In this document: positions 38,651-50,570 of the stretch, piece after piece
Numbering within the stretch: the stretch's first letter is position 1
How the letters are laid out: every line of letters starts with the position of its first letter
DNA from: Sciurus carolinensis
Lineage: Eukaryota; Chordata; Mammalia; Rodentia; Sciuridae
DNA: 64,000 bases
Reading direction: 5' to 3'
NCBI RefSeq assembly: GCF_902686445.1
Contig: NC_062213.1
Coordinates: 5,453,241 to 5,517,240 of the forward strand
Made by a program: the position numbers and the translations under genes
The notes under the pieces: generated by a model
Database searches by the model: none
Told to the model about the DNA's origin: nothing
Seen by the model: only the letters and a program-made list of their open reading frames with translations

Positions 38651-40429
38651 CTCTCTTTTGTGTTCATCAATCAGTCCTCCCCCTGTGAGGTCCCATCCTT
38701 TTTATGAACGTTCCCCTGATGACGGTGACCTTCCTGTGCCTGTGGGCTCTTTGTGTGGGTCCCCTTGGGAGTGAGGTCTGTTTAGTTCCTTGGCCCCCTT
38801 TTAGAAGTGGGTCATTTCTGCCTTCTCTGGAGTGGCGGGCGCTCCTCCTGTATTTTGGGTATTCACCCCGTCAGGTAGGCGGCATGCCCCTGTCCTTCCG
38901 CCCCACAGGTTCTTTTCGCTCTGGCGATCGCTGTCTTGCGGGTAGACGGTTTCGGTTGGCTGTAATCCTGCTGGCCTGTTTCTGCTTCTGTTGCTTGTGC
39001 ATCCGGTGTCACATCCAGGATACTCCCTCAGGAGTATCATGGTGCTTCTTCACGTCTTCTTCCAGGAGTCCTGCAGTGCGCACCTCCTGTGTGATTCTGT
39101 AAGCCACTTTCGGCCTGCTTCTGTGTGTGGCGTAGGATCTGAGTCCAGCTCGGTTCCTGGGCCAGTGCATATCCAGTTTTGCAACCAGTATCTGTCCAAG
39201 AGACTGCCCTTCAACAGAGCGTGCCCCTAGCACCCCACCAACATCAGCCCACTATCTAGAAACACGTTCATTTCTTGGCTTTCTATTGTCTTAAAAGTCA
39301 CCTTACTGAGGTTCGATTCTTGGGAAAGAGTTACCCAGGTGCTATACATACCTCCAATGATTTGGAGGGGCTTGAGTTCTGCTTGGTTGGTCTCCATGTC
39401 TGTCAGTGCCAATTCCGTTCTAGCTACTGCAGCTGAGGAATATACTTTGAAATCAACTTGTGTGATGTTTTCAGCTTTGCTGGTATCAAGGCAATTTTTG
39501 GTAATGAAAAAGGTGATACACAAATAAGCAATACTTGTACACTTTTGCATAAGAAACCTATTTTCACTGATCTATGTGGCTCTTTAGGAAATGACTTCTG
39601 GAATTACTTTGGATTCATGTACAAATTAATGAGAAATACTGTAGACTCAAAGTCCACCACAGCCCGTGTCTCATATAGCAACTTGCTCTAGATTTTGTAG
39701 GATTTTTATGAAATCACAATCATTTTAATGAGAAAATTTAAGTCATTTAATTTTAATGGAAAAAAACACAATAGTGCTTGCCATCTAATTCTTAAAATAT
39801 TAAAAATTATTAACTATAAAAGCTTTTAACTTTGAAGTTTTTAAAAAATAACTTGTGTTTTAATGCTTTTCTGGGAATGTTTATTTTTAAAATTCTTTGT
39901 ACTTCCAGCAAGAAGACTTAATTTGAGATTTACCGTTTTGGCAACCGTCGTATCTGCCCAGACAGTGCAGGGTATAGACTTGGCGCTGGGCAGAGGATCA
40001 TGGCCGACCTTTTGCCTCTTGCAGAAGCGAAACTTCACACCCCTCGAGCAGCAGATCCCACTCTCCCCAGCCCTTCCGCCCCAGCAGCCACCATTGCTCT
40101 GTCGCCGCGCTGGACCGTTAGGTGGAACGGTGAACTCTTCCCTGTTATGGGTTGGCTTAGGCTACATAGCAGAATCCCAGAATTCACCCAGAGCCACAAG
40201 ATACCCCTAAAAGCCAAAGGAATCTTGAAAATGGGGACCCTGTAAACCAGATTAACCACACAGAGATTATAAGTGGGGGAATATTATCTGACTCTTCTTC
40301 TTACTGCTTGTAGAGGTTGCTGGAAGAGAGTAGGATGTGGCAAGACAAGGTGCGAAGCTGTTGCCATGGCCCCTGTGCCATGAAGTGGATCTGGTAGTTT
40401 TTGTTCAAGGGCTGCCTAGACTCTGCTGT

Positions 40430-41381
40430 GGGCCAGCTTTTTTTCTTTCTTTCTTTCTTTTTTTAAATTTATTTTTATTGTAAACAAATGGGATACAACT
40501 TGTTTCTCTGTACATGAAGTAGAGGTGTACAGTTGTGTAATCATGCATTTACATAGGGTAAGTTTGTTTGATTCATTCTGTTATTTTTCCCTTCCCCCAC
40601 CCCTCCTACCCTTCTTTCCCTCTATACAGTCCCTCCTTCCTCCATTCTTGCCCCCTCTCCCCTATTATGTGTCATCATCTGCTTATCAGTGAGATCATTC
40701 TTCCTTTGGTTTTTTGAGATTGACTTATCTCACTTAGCATGATATTCTCCAATTTCATCCATTTGCCTGCAAATGCCATAATTTTATTATTCTTTATGGC
40801 TGAGTAATATTCCATTGTATAAATATACCATATTTTCTTTATCCATTCGTCAACTGAAGGGCATCTAGGTTGGTTCCACAATCTGGCTATTGTGAATTGA
40901 GTAGCTATGAACATTGATGTGGCTGTATCTCTGTAGTATGCTGATTTTAAGTTCTTTGGGTATAGGCCAAGGAGTGGGATAGCTGGGTCAAATGGTGGTT
41001 CCATTCCAAGATTTCTGAGGAATCTCCACACTGCTTTCCAGAGTGGCTGCACTAATTTGCAACTCCACTAGCAATGTATAAGTGTACCTTTTTCCCCACA
41101 TCCTCGCCAACACCTATTGTTGCTTGTATTCTTGATAATCGCCATTCTAATTGGGATGAGAGAGCACTAATCTCCAGAATCTATAAAGAACTCAAAAAAC
41201 TCTACACCAAGAATACAAGTAATCCAATCAACAAATGGGCTAAGGAAATGAACAGATACTTCACAGATCTACAAGCAATCAACAGACATGAAATAATGTT
41301 CACCATCTCTAGTAATAAGAGAAATGCAAATCAAAACTACCCTAAAATTCCATCTCACCCCAATTAGAATGGGCCAGCTTT
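40430..41381 (-). mobile_element. 5'-inverted young L1 with target-site duplication
   Basis: The element lies in antisense. A T-rich tail at 40437-40465 is followed by the reverse strand of the 3' UTR and the ORF2 C-terminus up to about 41158. From 41159 to 41370 the orientation flips and ORF2 sequence reads in plus orientation, ending at a tract (CACCCCAATTAGAATGG) that overlaps the point where the first part stopped (CCATTCTAATTGGG). The flanks are GGGCCAGCTTT at 40430-40440 and 41371-41381, so the insertion boundaries are certain. A minus-strand frame of 125 codons (41052-40675) is the decayed ORF2 C-terminus, with the [20 protein letters not shown] segment. Confidence 0.92.
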
Positions 41382-43823
41382 CTAATAAGGAAAACTGGGA
41401 AACCTGATTCACACTGATGTGTGAATGGCTGCCACCGTCCCTTGGATGACCCTACTTTAGGCATTTACATTCTCTGACTCCTCCCATCACTCTCCACCTG
41501 AAGAGCGCTGCTGTCCTTCAGAACCCCGTGTGGTGGTCTCTTGGGGAGACTTTTTGGAATGCCGAGGCATCCTTGGTCCTCTGCCTGCTCCCGGGCTGCT
41601 TCTGCAGTCTCCCCGGAAGGCACTGCCTGCACTCGGGGGCCTCTCTGGAGGACATGATCCGCTTCTCACCTTTCAGCACGAAGTCTCTCCAGGCGGGTTT
41701 TCTCTCCTTTCCCAGGGTGAGCCGGCACTGCTTGCTCAAGGAAGCAAACAGAATAGGCTTGGTCAGCAACCAGAGTTTTAGGCAGTCAGTGCATGAGGGA
41801 TGCTGGGAGTGAGCAGGCAGCGTCGAGTTCTTTGCATTTACCTGCCACGCGCGTTGTCCTGTGTGGATGCTGTGACTGCAAGTGGGGATCAGGAGTAGGG
41901 ACTGCAAGAGGAGGGCCCGGGCACTGGACAGCTGGCCCCTGGGGAAGTCCTGCCTGTTTCACGCCGTCTCACACCACCCGGTAGGTGCTCAGCCAGGTAG
42001 GCAGCAGAAGCCGTCTCTGTCAGGTACTTGCTCAAGAGCCAGAAGGCTGACATCAGCCAGAGATGGCGACAGGAAAAATCCGTAGATCCCAGAGCCAGAG
42101 GTCCCTGCATAGAGGTTGCCCATGTAATCCTCCCTGTGTTTGGGCCTTCATTTTTAAGTGCTGGTGGAGTTCTCTCTCCTGTGCTATGTGCCACACTTCA
42201 GGAATTAGCTGGAAGCAAAAGGTGCATGTTTCCTGTTGCCAGGAAGGAAAGGGGCCAGAAAGATCAGGCTCTTACCTAATAATTATCCTTGTGAACACAG
42301 AGCTGCGACTGTGGGGAGCTGTCCGGGCTGCGAGGCAAGGGGAGCTTCCCGAGGAAGAAGAGTGTAGGCCGTGGTCTGGAGAAGGAGTGAGAAGTATCTA
42401 AGTGAAGGAGGGGCAGAAGTAAGGGCAGGGCTGCCACGGACAGTTGTGCATGTTCTACACCAAGAATCCTGCTGAGCAGAGCAGCCGGGCTGGACTCCTG
42501 CCCGGTCTGCATGTACCCAGCTGTGCACCACAGGGCCGTGTCCCCTGAGGAGGGGCCCTGGTTTCTAATCCATCCACCGAAGAGGAAAACCTCCGTCTGA
42601 CTAGTCCAAAGACAACCTGTAGGTTTGCTGGGGCTCTGGAGGAGGGAGAGGGTTAGAGGCTGAGAGATCCCTGAAGAAAGGGGACAGCAGGTGCGATGGG
42701 GGATGCACAGTCCCTGAGGCCAGGCCCTTGTGACCAGGAGGGTGAGGGAAGGGCAGGAGGCTGTCGGGGTGGACAGGAGCCTGAAGTCTGGGTACAAGAG
42801 ATGGGAGGGTGATGGCCACGCCCGGTGCAGCGTCCCAGCCTCCAGCATTCTCATCCCACATGGTCTCGCAGGTCCCAGTCCCTCCCATGTGCAGGCATCG
42901 CATGACCGTGACCCAGCGAGGGTCCACTTAGAGTCTGGGTGCAGGCAAGGAGGGGCTGCCTGAGGGCAGGACGGTTCTTCCCCGCAGGGGTGCTTGGGCT
43001 TGCAGAGAGGAGCGCACGGATGGACCCTCATTTCAGACTGGGGCTAGGCAGTGTTCCAAGCAAATCGGTGTTGTGCGGACTCGCAAATACCCGTGGACAC
43101 AAGACATTCCACTGCCGGCGGGTTCATGGGGACCAGAGTCCCTCTTCCTGTTGAAGGCAGCGTCTGTTCCTGATTTTGAGTGCAAAGCCGGTCAGCCTGT
43201 GGTCCTTCTCACCCCCAGAGCTATGGTATGCTCCCCAGGGGCTTGGTGGCAAAGGAGAGGACCTTTTCTGTTTAATATTGTCTCAGTGGAAGGGACACCA
43301 ATGAGGGAGCAGGATTTTGAGGTTCCCAAACCATGCTCCTGTGTTCTGTGCCATGTGGTTGCAGCAAGGAGCTCGGCATACGGAAGAGGCATCGGGCCGG
43401 CAGAGCCCTGGAGCAGGGGTTGGCAGGAGGGACACTGTTCAGACAGTCCCCAGTTCCATTCACTCCTGGACCTGAGAGTCGGGTCTCCCAGATGCATGTG
43501 CAATTAGGTTTAAGCCACATGACCAGATTCTGGCGAATAATGGCAGAAGTGACACGAGTCTCTTCAAGTCCATGCTTGATCCTCTGGTCTTTCCCTTCAC
43601 TGGTGACCTCAGGAGCCACACGTCTCTGATGGCAGTTGCAAAGAGAAAGAGAGCCTGGTCTGGAGATACCCTTGGAGGAGAGGTGCCCATGACTCAGACC
43701 TGTGTTAGATTCTGCAAAACAACCCGCATTATGTAAAGGAGAGAGTGAACTGGAACCGACTCCAGTGCCCTCCTGGCATGTGGCTGCACGTCCATCGCCC
43801 TTCATTTCTATTCATTTCTGTTC

Positions 43824-44021
43824 TCTTTTTGTACCAGGGATTGAACCCGGGGTGCTTAATCACTGGACCACCTCCCCCTCTCTTTTGCATTTCATTTTGA
43901 GACAGGGTCTCACTAAGCTGCTTAGGGCCTTGCTAAGTTGCTGAGGCTGACTTCGAACTTGCACTCCTCCTGCCTCAGCCTCCTGAGCTGCTGCGATTAG
44001 GCGTGTGCTGCCGTCCCAAGC
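43824..44021 (-). mobile_element. MEN-like B1-ID dimeric SINE, antisense
   Basis: The order is GTACCAGGGATTGAACCCGG, GACAGGGTCTCACTAAGCTG, CTTGCTAAGTTGCTGAGGCT, CCTGCCTCAGCCTCCTGAGC, then GCGTGTGCTGCCGTCCCAAG. It is the reverse strand of the same dimer as at 22.2 kb. CATTTCT-like sequence lies at both ends and may be a decayed target duplication. Confidence 0.88.
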
Positions 44022-44267
44022 CATTTCTTTTGTATAAGAGGCAAAGAGGTAGAAAAGCAGAGAAATTAGCCAAAAGCAAAAACTTTGCATGTGTTTACTA
44101 AAATATAGAAGAAACCATAAATAAATAGTTTGAAGGCTATTCAGTGTTTTAGTAAATTTTACAAAGAGACCACCAGCTTGGGGCTGCAAGGACGTTTGCC
44201 TCTTCGAGGCTGATGGGCTTCCGTGCTACAGATCTGGAAATGGGTATTGGGTTTTGAAAGCTGTGGA

Positions 44268-44460
44268 GTTTTTGTGTTGGTACTTGTTACTACAACAAAA
44301 TACCCGAGGTAACTATAAAGATAAAGGGGTTCTTTTAGTCCATGCTTTAGGGTTTCCAGTCCATAATCGGGTGAACCCATTGCTTTTAGGTCCCTGGTGG
44401 AGGGATTATTGAGCAGCCCCCCAAAAAGATCGTGTTCCCTCCTGCCCACCTTGGATCAGG
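44268..44460 (-). mobile_element. MaLR LTR fragment, antisense
   Basis: The start resembles the antisense end of the 20.8-kb LTR (TACTACAACAAAATACCCGA) and continues with AAAGGGGTTCTTTTAGTCCA and TAATCGGGTGAACCCATTGC. It is partial and diverged. Confidence 0.55.
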
Positions 44461-44584
44461 CTGGGAGAGTAAGAAGAGTCACAATGCGCAGTCTCCTGGC
44501 AGGTGCGCCCAGGGGACCATGAGTCTGGGCTGTGGATTAAGAAGTCCTACCAGCACCAGAATTTGTGTCTAACCAAGAAATGTG

Positions 44585-44925
44585 CTGTGGTTTGGGTGTG
44601 GTTTGATGGGGTCCCCCAAGGGTTTGTGTGTTGAAATTTAAACCCCATTATGAGGTGTGGAGAAGGTGCCTGTGGAGTTTAGGTGGCTCTGGGGACATGA
44701 TCAGGAACAGGTAAGTTCCTTGCCCCCATGAGCAAATCCTGGCAGCTTTGTAAGAAGAGGGAGAGAGACACAAGAGGCACAGACACTGTGTGCTCCCTCC
44801 CCTGCCCTGCGATGCCTTGCTGGGCTCCACAGCACTGAGGCCATCAGCCAATGTGGCCCCTTGACCTGGGATCTCCAGAACCATGAGCCAAATGGACCTC
44901 TTTCCTTTAAGATTCGCCAGTGTGG
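44585..44925 (+). mobile_element. MaLR LTR, sense
   Basis: The blocks GCTGTGGTTTGGGTGTGGTT, TGTGTTGAAATTTAAACCCC, TTTGTAAGAAGAGGGAGAGA and ACCATGAGCCAAATGGACCT follow the sense strand of MaLR LTRs. Together with the antisense piece just before it, two fragments stand head to head. Confidence 0.65.
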
Positions 44926-45978
44926 GTGTGCTGCTCTAGGCTGCGGAGGAACCACAACCCTCTGAGTCTGACCGGAGGCCTTGGCCCAGCTGCAGGGCAC
45001 GCTGCCGTGCGCCTGGGCTGCTGCTGGTTTCCTTCAGGGCACCTTCCTCAGTTATGCACTCCTCTTCTCCTCTTCCCGCTCCCGTATGCTGCACAGGGCA
45101 GTGAAATCCGTTGCATATTTGAGTCACCTACGAAATAATATCGAGACCGCTGCTTCCCAGGAACCCTGCGGTTCAACGCGATGCAGAGGAGGACTGAGCT
45201 GAGGGCTGCTCCCCTCGCAGGAGAGCCTCTGGGTGTGGGAGGGAGGGAGCAGGAGGCCACGAGGACAGTGGCAGAGTGGCTGTCTTCCCGTGTCACACTG
45301 CATGCATACTGAAGGGACATGTCCCAGCCTCCTGCGCAGTGCTCTTGGGACCCTGGATCTCAGCCTGCATATGTGAGTCTTTTCCCTTGAAAGGTTTTTC
45401 CCAAGGAACAGGCCCCCCACCCCGTCGTGGTGCCTTTTGTGGGTTCACGTGAGGGGTGGCGACATCACGAGGTGGAAGGTGCTGGAGTCCTGAGTCTCTG
45501 CTTTTCCTAAACTGCCCATGAAGGCCGCTGCTCCCTGCTGGCCTTCAGCACCAGGACGCTCAGTGTGCACAGGGTCACCGAGAGCTCAGGGAGTATTTGT
45601 GCATGCAGAGTCCTCTAACTCAAGCACGTGACTGAGGCGACCTGGAGGAAAGTGTTCTACGTGAAGGGACCATATTTATGAAAGGCTGGAAGTCTTATGT
45701 GCAGAACCAGTTTTGTCTGTAGTGTGGTTTTGAGATTCAGTGTGCCTGGCGGGCTTTGGTGGACGACGGGCCAGGTCCCAGGAGGTCTCCAGTGCCAGGC
45801 CCACACCTTCTTGGATGTGAGTTTATTTTTTTGTTGCTGTTTTTTACCAAAGAGAAGAATGTGGTGGGGAGGGGCAATGACACAAAGCTGTGACCATGAC
45901 CTTTTAAGTTCCTTCCCAATAACGAAAACACCTGGTAGTTATGTGGTGTTTTTACCTGTGTCTGCATGAGTGTGATGT

Positions 45979-46012
45979 GCACGTGTGTGTGTGTGCGTGT
46001 GTGTGTGTGTAT
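45979..46012 (+). repeat. (TG)n microsatellite, interrupted
   Basis: GTGTGTGTGTGTGCGTGTGT type repeat of about 34 bp with one C interruption. Confidence 0.93.
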
Positions 46013-47034
46013 TCATCTTGGTCATACAGCTGTGTGCTGGGGGCAGATAAGCCCCACACAAGTAGCTGTGTTCAGGTTTGAAGTCAGTCAGCAGACTCAC
46101 AGGACAATGCACAGTTATTTATGGAGGCCCCTCCTCTCCATCCTCAGTCTGAGAACATCCTAGGCCCAGAAAGGGCACTTGCTGCCCTGGGAGGGCTGCA
46201 GAGATTCCTGGAGACCAGGGGACCTCAGCCCTGCAATATGGGCAGCACTCCCAAGCCTGGCTGCCCCTTCCTGTTCTTCACTTCCTCTCAGGTCTCTTGC
46301 CGCCTTATGTCAGGGATGAGGTGGCTCAGGAAAGCCTCTTGTTCAGCACAATGGTGGAACCCACCTCAGTAAACACGGGTCTACCCTCACCAACACATGC
46401 CTGTAAGCTTCAGAGCCTCTCAGCCTTCAGTGTCTTCTCTAATGTACCCACAGACATGAGAGGTCCAACAAAATTTTAGCTCTATGTAGCAAATGGCAGC
46501 TTTGTGGTAAGTAGCCTTAAACATGGGAACAGACCAGGGGGAGATAGCACCATCCCTTGGGATTGCCTGGAAGTTGGGCATAATGAATAGTTATTAGCCA
46601 GAAATGGATATTAGAATCTTTGGGGGGTCTGTTTAAAATTTCTATGCATATTTTGTTCATATCCCTAAAGATTCTGATTCAGCCTAGCTCATGGGAAAGT
46701 TGAATAGCAACACATATTTTTGAAACCTTCCCTCTGATGTGTACCTCCAACTTGAAGGCTGCTAGCGTGGTCAAGGGTGCAGACTTAGAGGTTGAATGCA
46801 TGGGTCACACCTAGAATCTGTCACTCCAGTTCTCAGTCTTCTCTCTCAATCTCTCTGAGCGAGAGATGATGTACACAAAAAGTAACCAATCAGGGTCAGT
46901 GCTCAGTAGCATCCAAGGCTCTCCCAGAGATGTTTTTCTAGGCCTACGAAAAAGGCTGCCGAAACTGTAATGCATAAGCTTCTGCATATTCAGGAATCCT
47001 TAATCTTGCTGATTGCAGGATTAAGGATTTATTA

Positions 47035-47400
47035 CAGAGATGTGACAATGAGGAATTATTTTTCATAGGGTATAAAGCTTCAGTTATGCAAGATGAATAC
47101 ATTCTAGAGATCTGCTGTACAATGTAGTGCGTGTAGTTAACAATAATGTATTGTTCATTTAAAAATTGTTGGGAATGTAGATCTCATGTTAAATAATCTT
47201 ACCGTAACAAAGCCAAAACATCAAACAAAATAAAACACACCAAAGAGACACAGGGAAACTTTTAGAGTTGATGGACGTGATCATGACCTTGGTTGTGGTT
47301 TCATGAGTGTATGCACATGCCCAAACTCACCAAACGAAGATACTAAACATAGGAAGATGAGTGCATATCAATTATGCCTTACAGAGCTGTTAAAAATGAC
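47035..47400 (+). mobile_element. L1M-type 3' UTR fragment
   Basis: The blocks CTTCAGTTATGCAAGATGAA, TCTAGAGATCTGCTGTACAA, GTAGTTAACAATAATGTATT, GATCTCATGTTAAATAATCT, ACTTTTAGAGTTGATGGACG and TGCATATCAATTATGCCTTA are the well-known order of L1MA/L1MB 3' UTRs. It is an old, mammal-wide L1 in sense orientation. Confidence 0.85.
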
Positions 47401-47943
47401 AAATTGAAAAAACAACAACAGATGGTAGGATTCTTATAGGATGCCCAAGGCAGGGGAAAGAGAATGAACTGAGAAAGTCTAGGTCCACCATGGCTGAGGC
47501 CCAGTGGGCATGAGGCATGGCCGTGGGTGTCCAAGCCAGTGCGTCACTGTCAGCTGCCTGGGCTCTCCTTGCTTTGTTGATTCACTTTGCATCTTCTTTC
47601 CTCCCTCCCTCCCTTCCAAACAGCTGGCTTTCCCCCTATTATTCAGAATAAGTCTCAGAGAAGAGAACTGGCTTGGACAAAGATGGTCATCCCCGTGTGA
47701 GTGGGGATTGTAGCCACAGCCAGGTCAGAGGTCACTGTCCATCCTAGGAACTGACTACCCTGAGTTATATGTCTGCCCTGTTCTGATCCACTGTGGACCT
47801 GGCAATTGGGGCCACATGCATGTGACCAGGTCTCATAGATGGTTTTGCTCTCATCACAGTATCACTTGGACTCATTCAGTGTTCAATGCAAAATGAATGC
47901 TTAGTATTTGTTTGCAGAATGAACAAAAAATCTCTCTCTCTGT

Positions 47944-47999
47944 CACACACACACACACACATACACAAATGTACACACACACATGCACACACACACAAG
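47944..47999 (+). repeat. (CA)n microsatellite, interrupted
   Basis: CACACA runs interrupted by ATACACAAATGTA and ATG. About 55 bp. Confidence 0.93.
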
Positions 48000-48119
48000 T
48001 ATAGCACCTGAAAACTGAAAAATTTTTAGCACATTTCTGTATCAACAGTGCCCAATGCTTTGAGCAACATCTCTGAGATTGCAGAATTCTAAATGAACTT
48101 AGAGTCCCGGCCACTTCTA

Positions 48120-48450
48120 CCCTCAACCCTCACCTGGGCCCTTGGTCCCTCTCACTCTCACTCTTCTTCACTCTCTTGTAGGCTGCCTCTCTGCCGGCGG
48201 CACCCTCCGCATCTTCTTATCTTGCTAATTCCCATTTATCCTTCAAAGCTCCGCACAAGTGTTCTTTCCTCCCAAATCTGACTGCACCGCCCATGTCTCT
48301 GGTGACTCCTGGATGGGGTGGGAGGCTCTGCTTTGGAATCCACATTGGTCTTACTCATACCTGTCATCGCAAGCATTGCGCTCAGTGTTATGCTTCTTTT
48401 CTTGATGGTCACTGACTAGATTTTGAGCTTCTAGGTCACATGCACTGGGG
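48120..48450 (+). repeat. L2-like LINE fragment
   Basis: The pattern TTATCCTTCAAAGCTCCGCA, GTGTTCTTTCCTCCCAAATC, a middle segment, and ACTAGATTTTGAGCTTCTAG is that of the L2 3' end, sense orientation. It is ancient and diverged. Confidence 0.65.
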
Positions 48451-49371
48451 GAAGCCCCTCCCTCTTCAATGCACTCCCCACCAGCAGGTGTCCTGCAGAT
48501 GGAACCAGGTGAATGACCATCACCACGCAGCTTTCCAGTCTCTCCTGGTGAACCCCAAATTGTAGACATCACCCCTACAATTTGGAGACATGGAAGCTGA
48601 AGCTCAGAGATATAAATAAAGGGGTCAAGGTGACACAGGTAGAAAAGCTTCAGAGGAGAACTCGGGTGGCAGGCTCTAGTCAACCCTGCACACACGTCCT
48701 GGAGTCTGCATGTAGAAAGGCACAGTCCTGTGAGGACCCTGAGTCCCCGTGGCCTCCCACTCAGCCAAGCCTCGTCCCCACCACCAGCTCCCTCCCTGCA
48801 GCGTAGCAGAAGTGCTCCCAAACCCATCTGTACTCAGAATTGTCCCCAACGCAATACGTACACCATAATTTAAGAAAAACTATTCATTGAACATGATTGT
48901 CATGAGTTGCTGAAAATTACCTTTCTTAAGATCTTAATTTTTTTCAAGACTTTGGACTTGAAATAAAGAAATCCATACTTAAACTGAACGCTGCTATTCA
49001 TTAGCTTTTGTTTTTGAGACTCAGTAGTCTCTGGTCAGTGAAATAACAGGAATATTTGCTCCTTTTCTTCTTTCATATGTCTAAAATCCTCCCCACCCCA
49101 CTGCAGCCAATGCACTTTGTTGATTATTGGTGAAATTGTCATTGACACTGATCCCCCTTCCTGGGGGAGTTGGATTGTGAGTGGTATATAGATTGATTGT
49201 ATCAATAAGTTTTGTGTTCCAATTGTGATTAAAGTTATAAAGAAGTAAAGCAGGAGATTGCTGTGCACCCCTATGTGTCCTCACAGGTATGCCTGTTTCT
49301 GTCACTGCTCATCTGTCTTGTCCTCTCCCTAAGCATCTCTGCCCACCTGTCCCTTTTCTTACGTAGCTGGC

Positions 49372-49500
49372 TCTGTTCCTGTGCTCATTTCTCCTTTCTC
49401 CTACTTCAGCTTTTCCTCAGCTTCTCTTCCTCTCTCTCTCATTCTCCTCCGGTCCCCCCACCCTGTCTCCACCTCACCCTCTCCAGCCCCTGGCCCCTTT
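49372..49500 (+). repeat. Pyrimidine-rich tract
   Basis: C and T make up most of about 130 bp (TCTCTTCCTCTCTCTCTCAT and similar). Confidence 0.75.
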
Positions 49501-50417
49501 ACTCGCTGAGATTTTCCCTACTATGAGTCTCAGTATGTGTTGTCTTTTCCTACCTCTCTGCATGTCTGGAAACTTTTTATTCAATGTCAGGCATTGCAAA
49601 TTTACCTTTTTCAGCGCTGGATATGTGTGTTTGATAAAGGGTATTCTTGAGCTTTGTTATGGAATGCAGATAAGTTATTTGATCTTTCCAAGTCTTGCTT
49701 TAAAGAGAAGAGAGAAGCCTTTCCTCCAGGACAGATTTTGTCCAATTACTGAGCTAATGCTCTTCGGAATTCTCTAATCAATGCCTGTGAGCTGCGAGGT
49801 TTTCCATTCTAATTTGTGGATACATCAGTTATTTCTAGTCCTGCTTGAGCCCTGGGAATTTTTTCCTCAGCTCTCTGCTTTGGCACTGTCTTGTGAAGTC
49901 TCCCCCTTGCCCACCACTGTCCTGTGCCATTTTTCACCTTCTCATAGGAGCGAGCCCACAAGGGCTTCCCCAGGGTCCATAATCCTGTCTCAGCGTCTGG
50001 ATTGGAACCATTGGGTTGTCCTGACTTTTAGCCTATACAGCCTGATGTCAGTGACTACAGACCACAGTTTCAAGTATTTTATCTGGACGGTAGTTACTTC
50101 AGATGGTGAGCAAATGAGCAAATCTGTTCTCTGTCCTTATTGGTTGCAGTCATATTATGTCCCCTCTCTGTCCCTTTTTTAATGGGACGTTTGACCATTT
50201 ATATGTAGTAGTTATTTGTTGCTTAATTTCCCATTTCCTAATATAGCTCTAGCTGACATCCACACTATCACTTTGAACCATTGTCTTAAAACTGGGTTTT
50301 CTTGGAATTCTTTGTGGGGTGGAGGTGGGAACAGAGCTATTTTCATTTTCATCACCACCACCACCACCATTATCAAACACTTGCTAAGCACACACGTGTG
50401 CCAGATGCACTCTAAAG

Positions 50418-50570
50418 GGTCTTTACATTCGTCTTCTCCTTTAATTATAATAACAACGTATGAGGCAGGTTATTAATAATCTCATGTTTAGAATGAGGAA
50501 ATGGAAGCACAGAAAGTTCAAGAAACCAGCTGGTAAGCAGCAGCCTGCCCAGGCCGTGCAGCTCAGTGTG
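50418..50570 (+). repeat. MIR-like SINE fragment
   Basis: AATAACAACGTATGAGGCAG, AATGAGGAAATGGAAGCACA, CAAGAAACCAGCTGGTAAGC are the MIR blocks in order. Confidence 0.8.

Larger units (their letters stand above)
38031..39530 (-). mobile_element. Ancient L1 ORF2 fragment, antisense, split by a SINE
   Basis: Despite heavy divergence the reverse strand of L1 ORF2 can be followed across about 1.5 kb. Left of the SINE are AGTCTTCACCCATCTGTCAA and GTTTTGGATATATACTCAGA. Right of it are TTGCTGGACCACACCCTAGC, CAACAGTGCACAGGATTCC, GCATATCCAGTTTTGCAACC, CTGTCCAAGAGACTGCC and TATACTTTGAAATCAACTTG. The order matches canonical L1 throughout. It therefore explains the apparently GC-rich, coding-looking stretch near 38.7-39.1 kb. 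The age is that of mammal-wide L1M subfamilies. Confidence 0.75.

Noticed and set aside
40675..41052. Minus-strand frame resembling a reverse-transcriptase protein end.
   Set aside because: It is the decayed C-terminus of L1 ORF2 within the 40.4-kb insertion and not a gene. It is covered by the mobile-element entry.
42276..43031. Longest open frame in the window (minus strand, 251 codons).
   Set aside because: No recognisable domain, Pro/Ser/Leu-rich composition, GC-rich DNA and several overlapping frames on the other strand. No splice or promoter context supports it.
49260..49530. Leu/Ser-rich plus-strand frame resembling a membrane segment.
   Set aside because: The composition follows from the pyrimidine-rich tract (CTT, TCT, CTC codons). 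No start context or conservation is visible.
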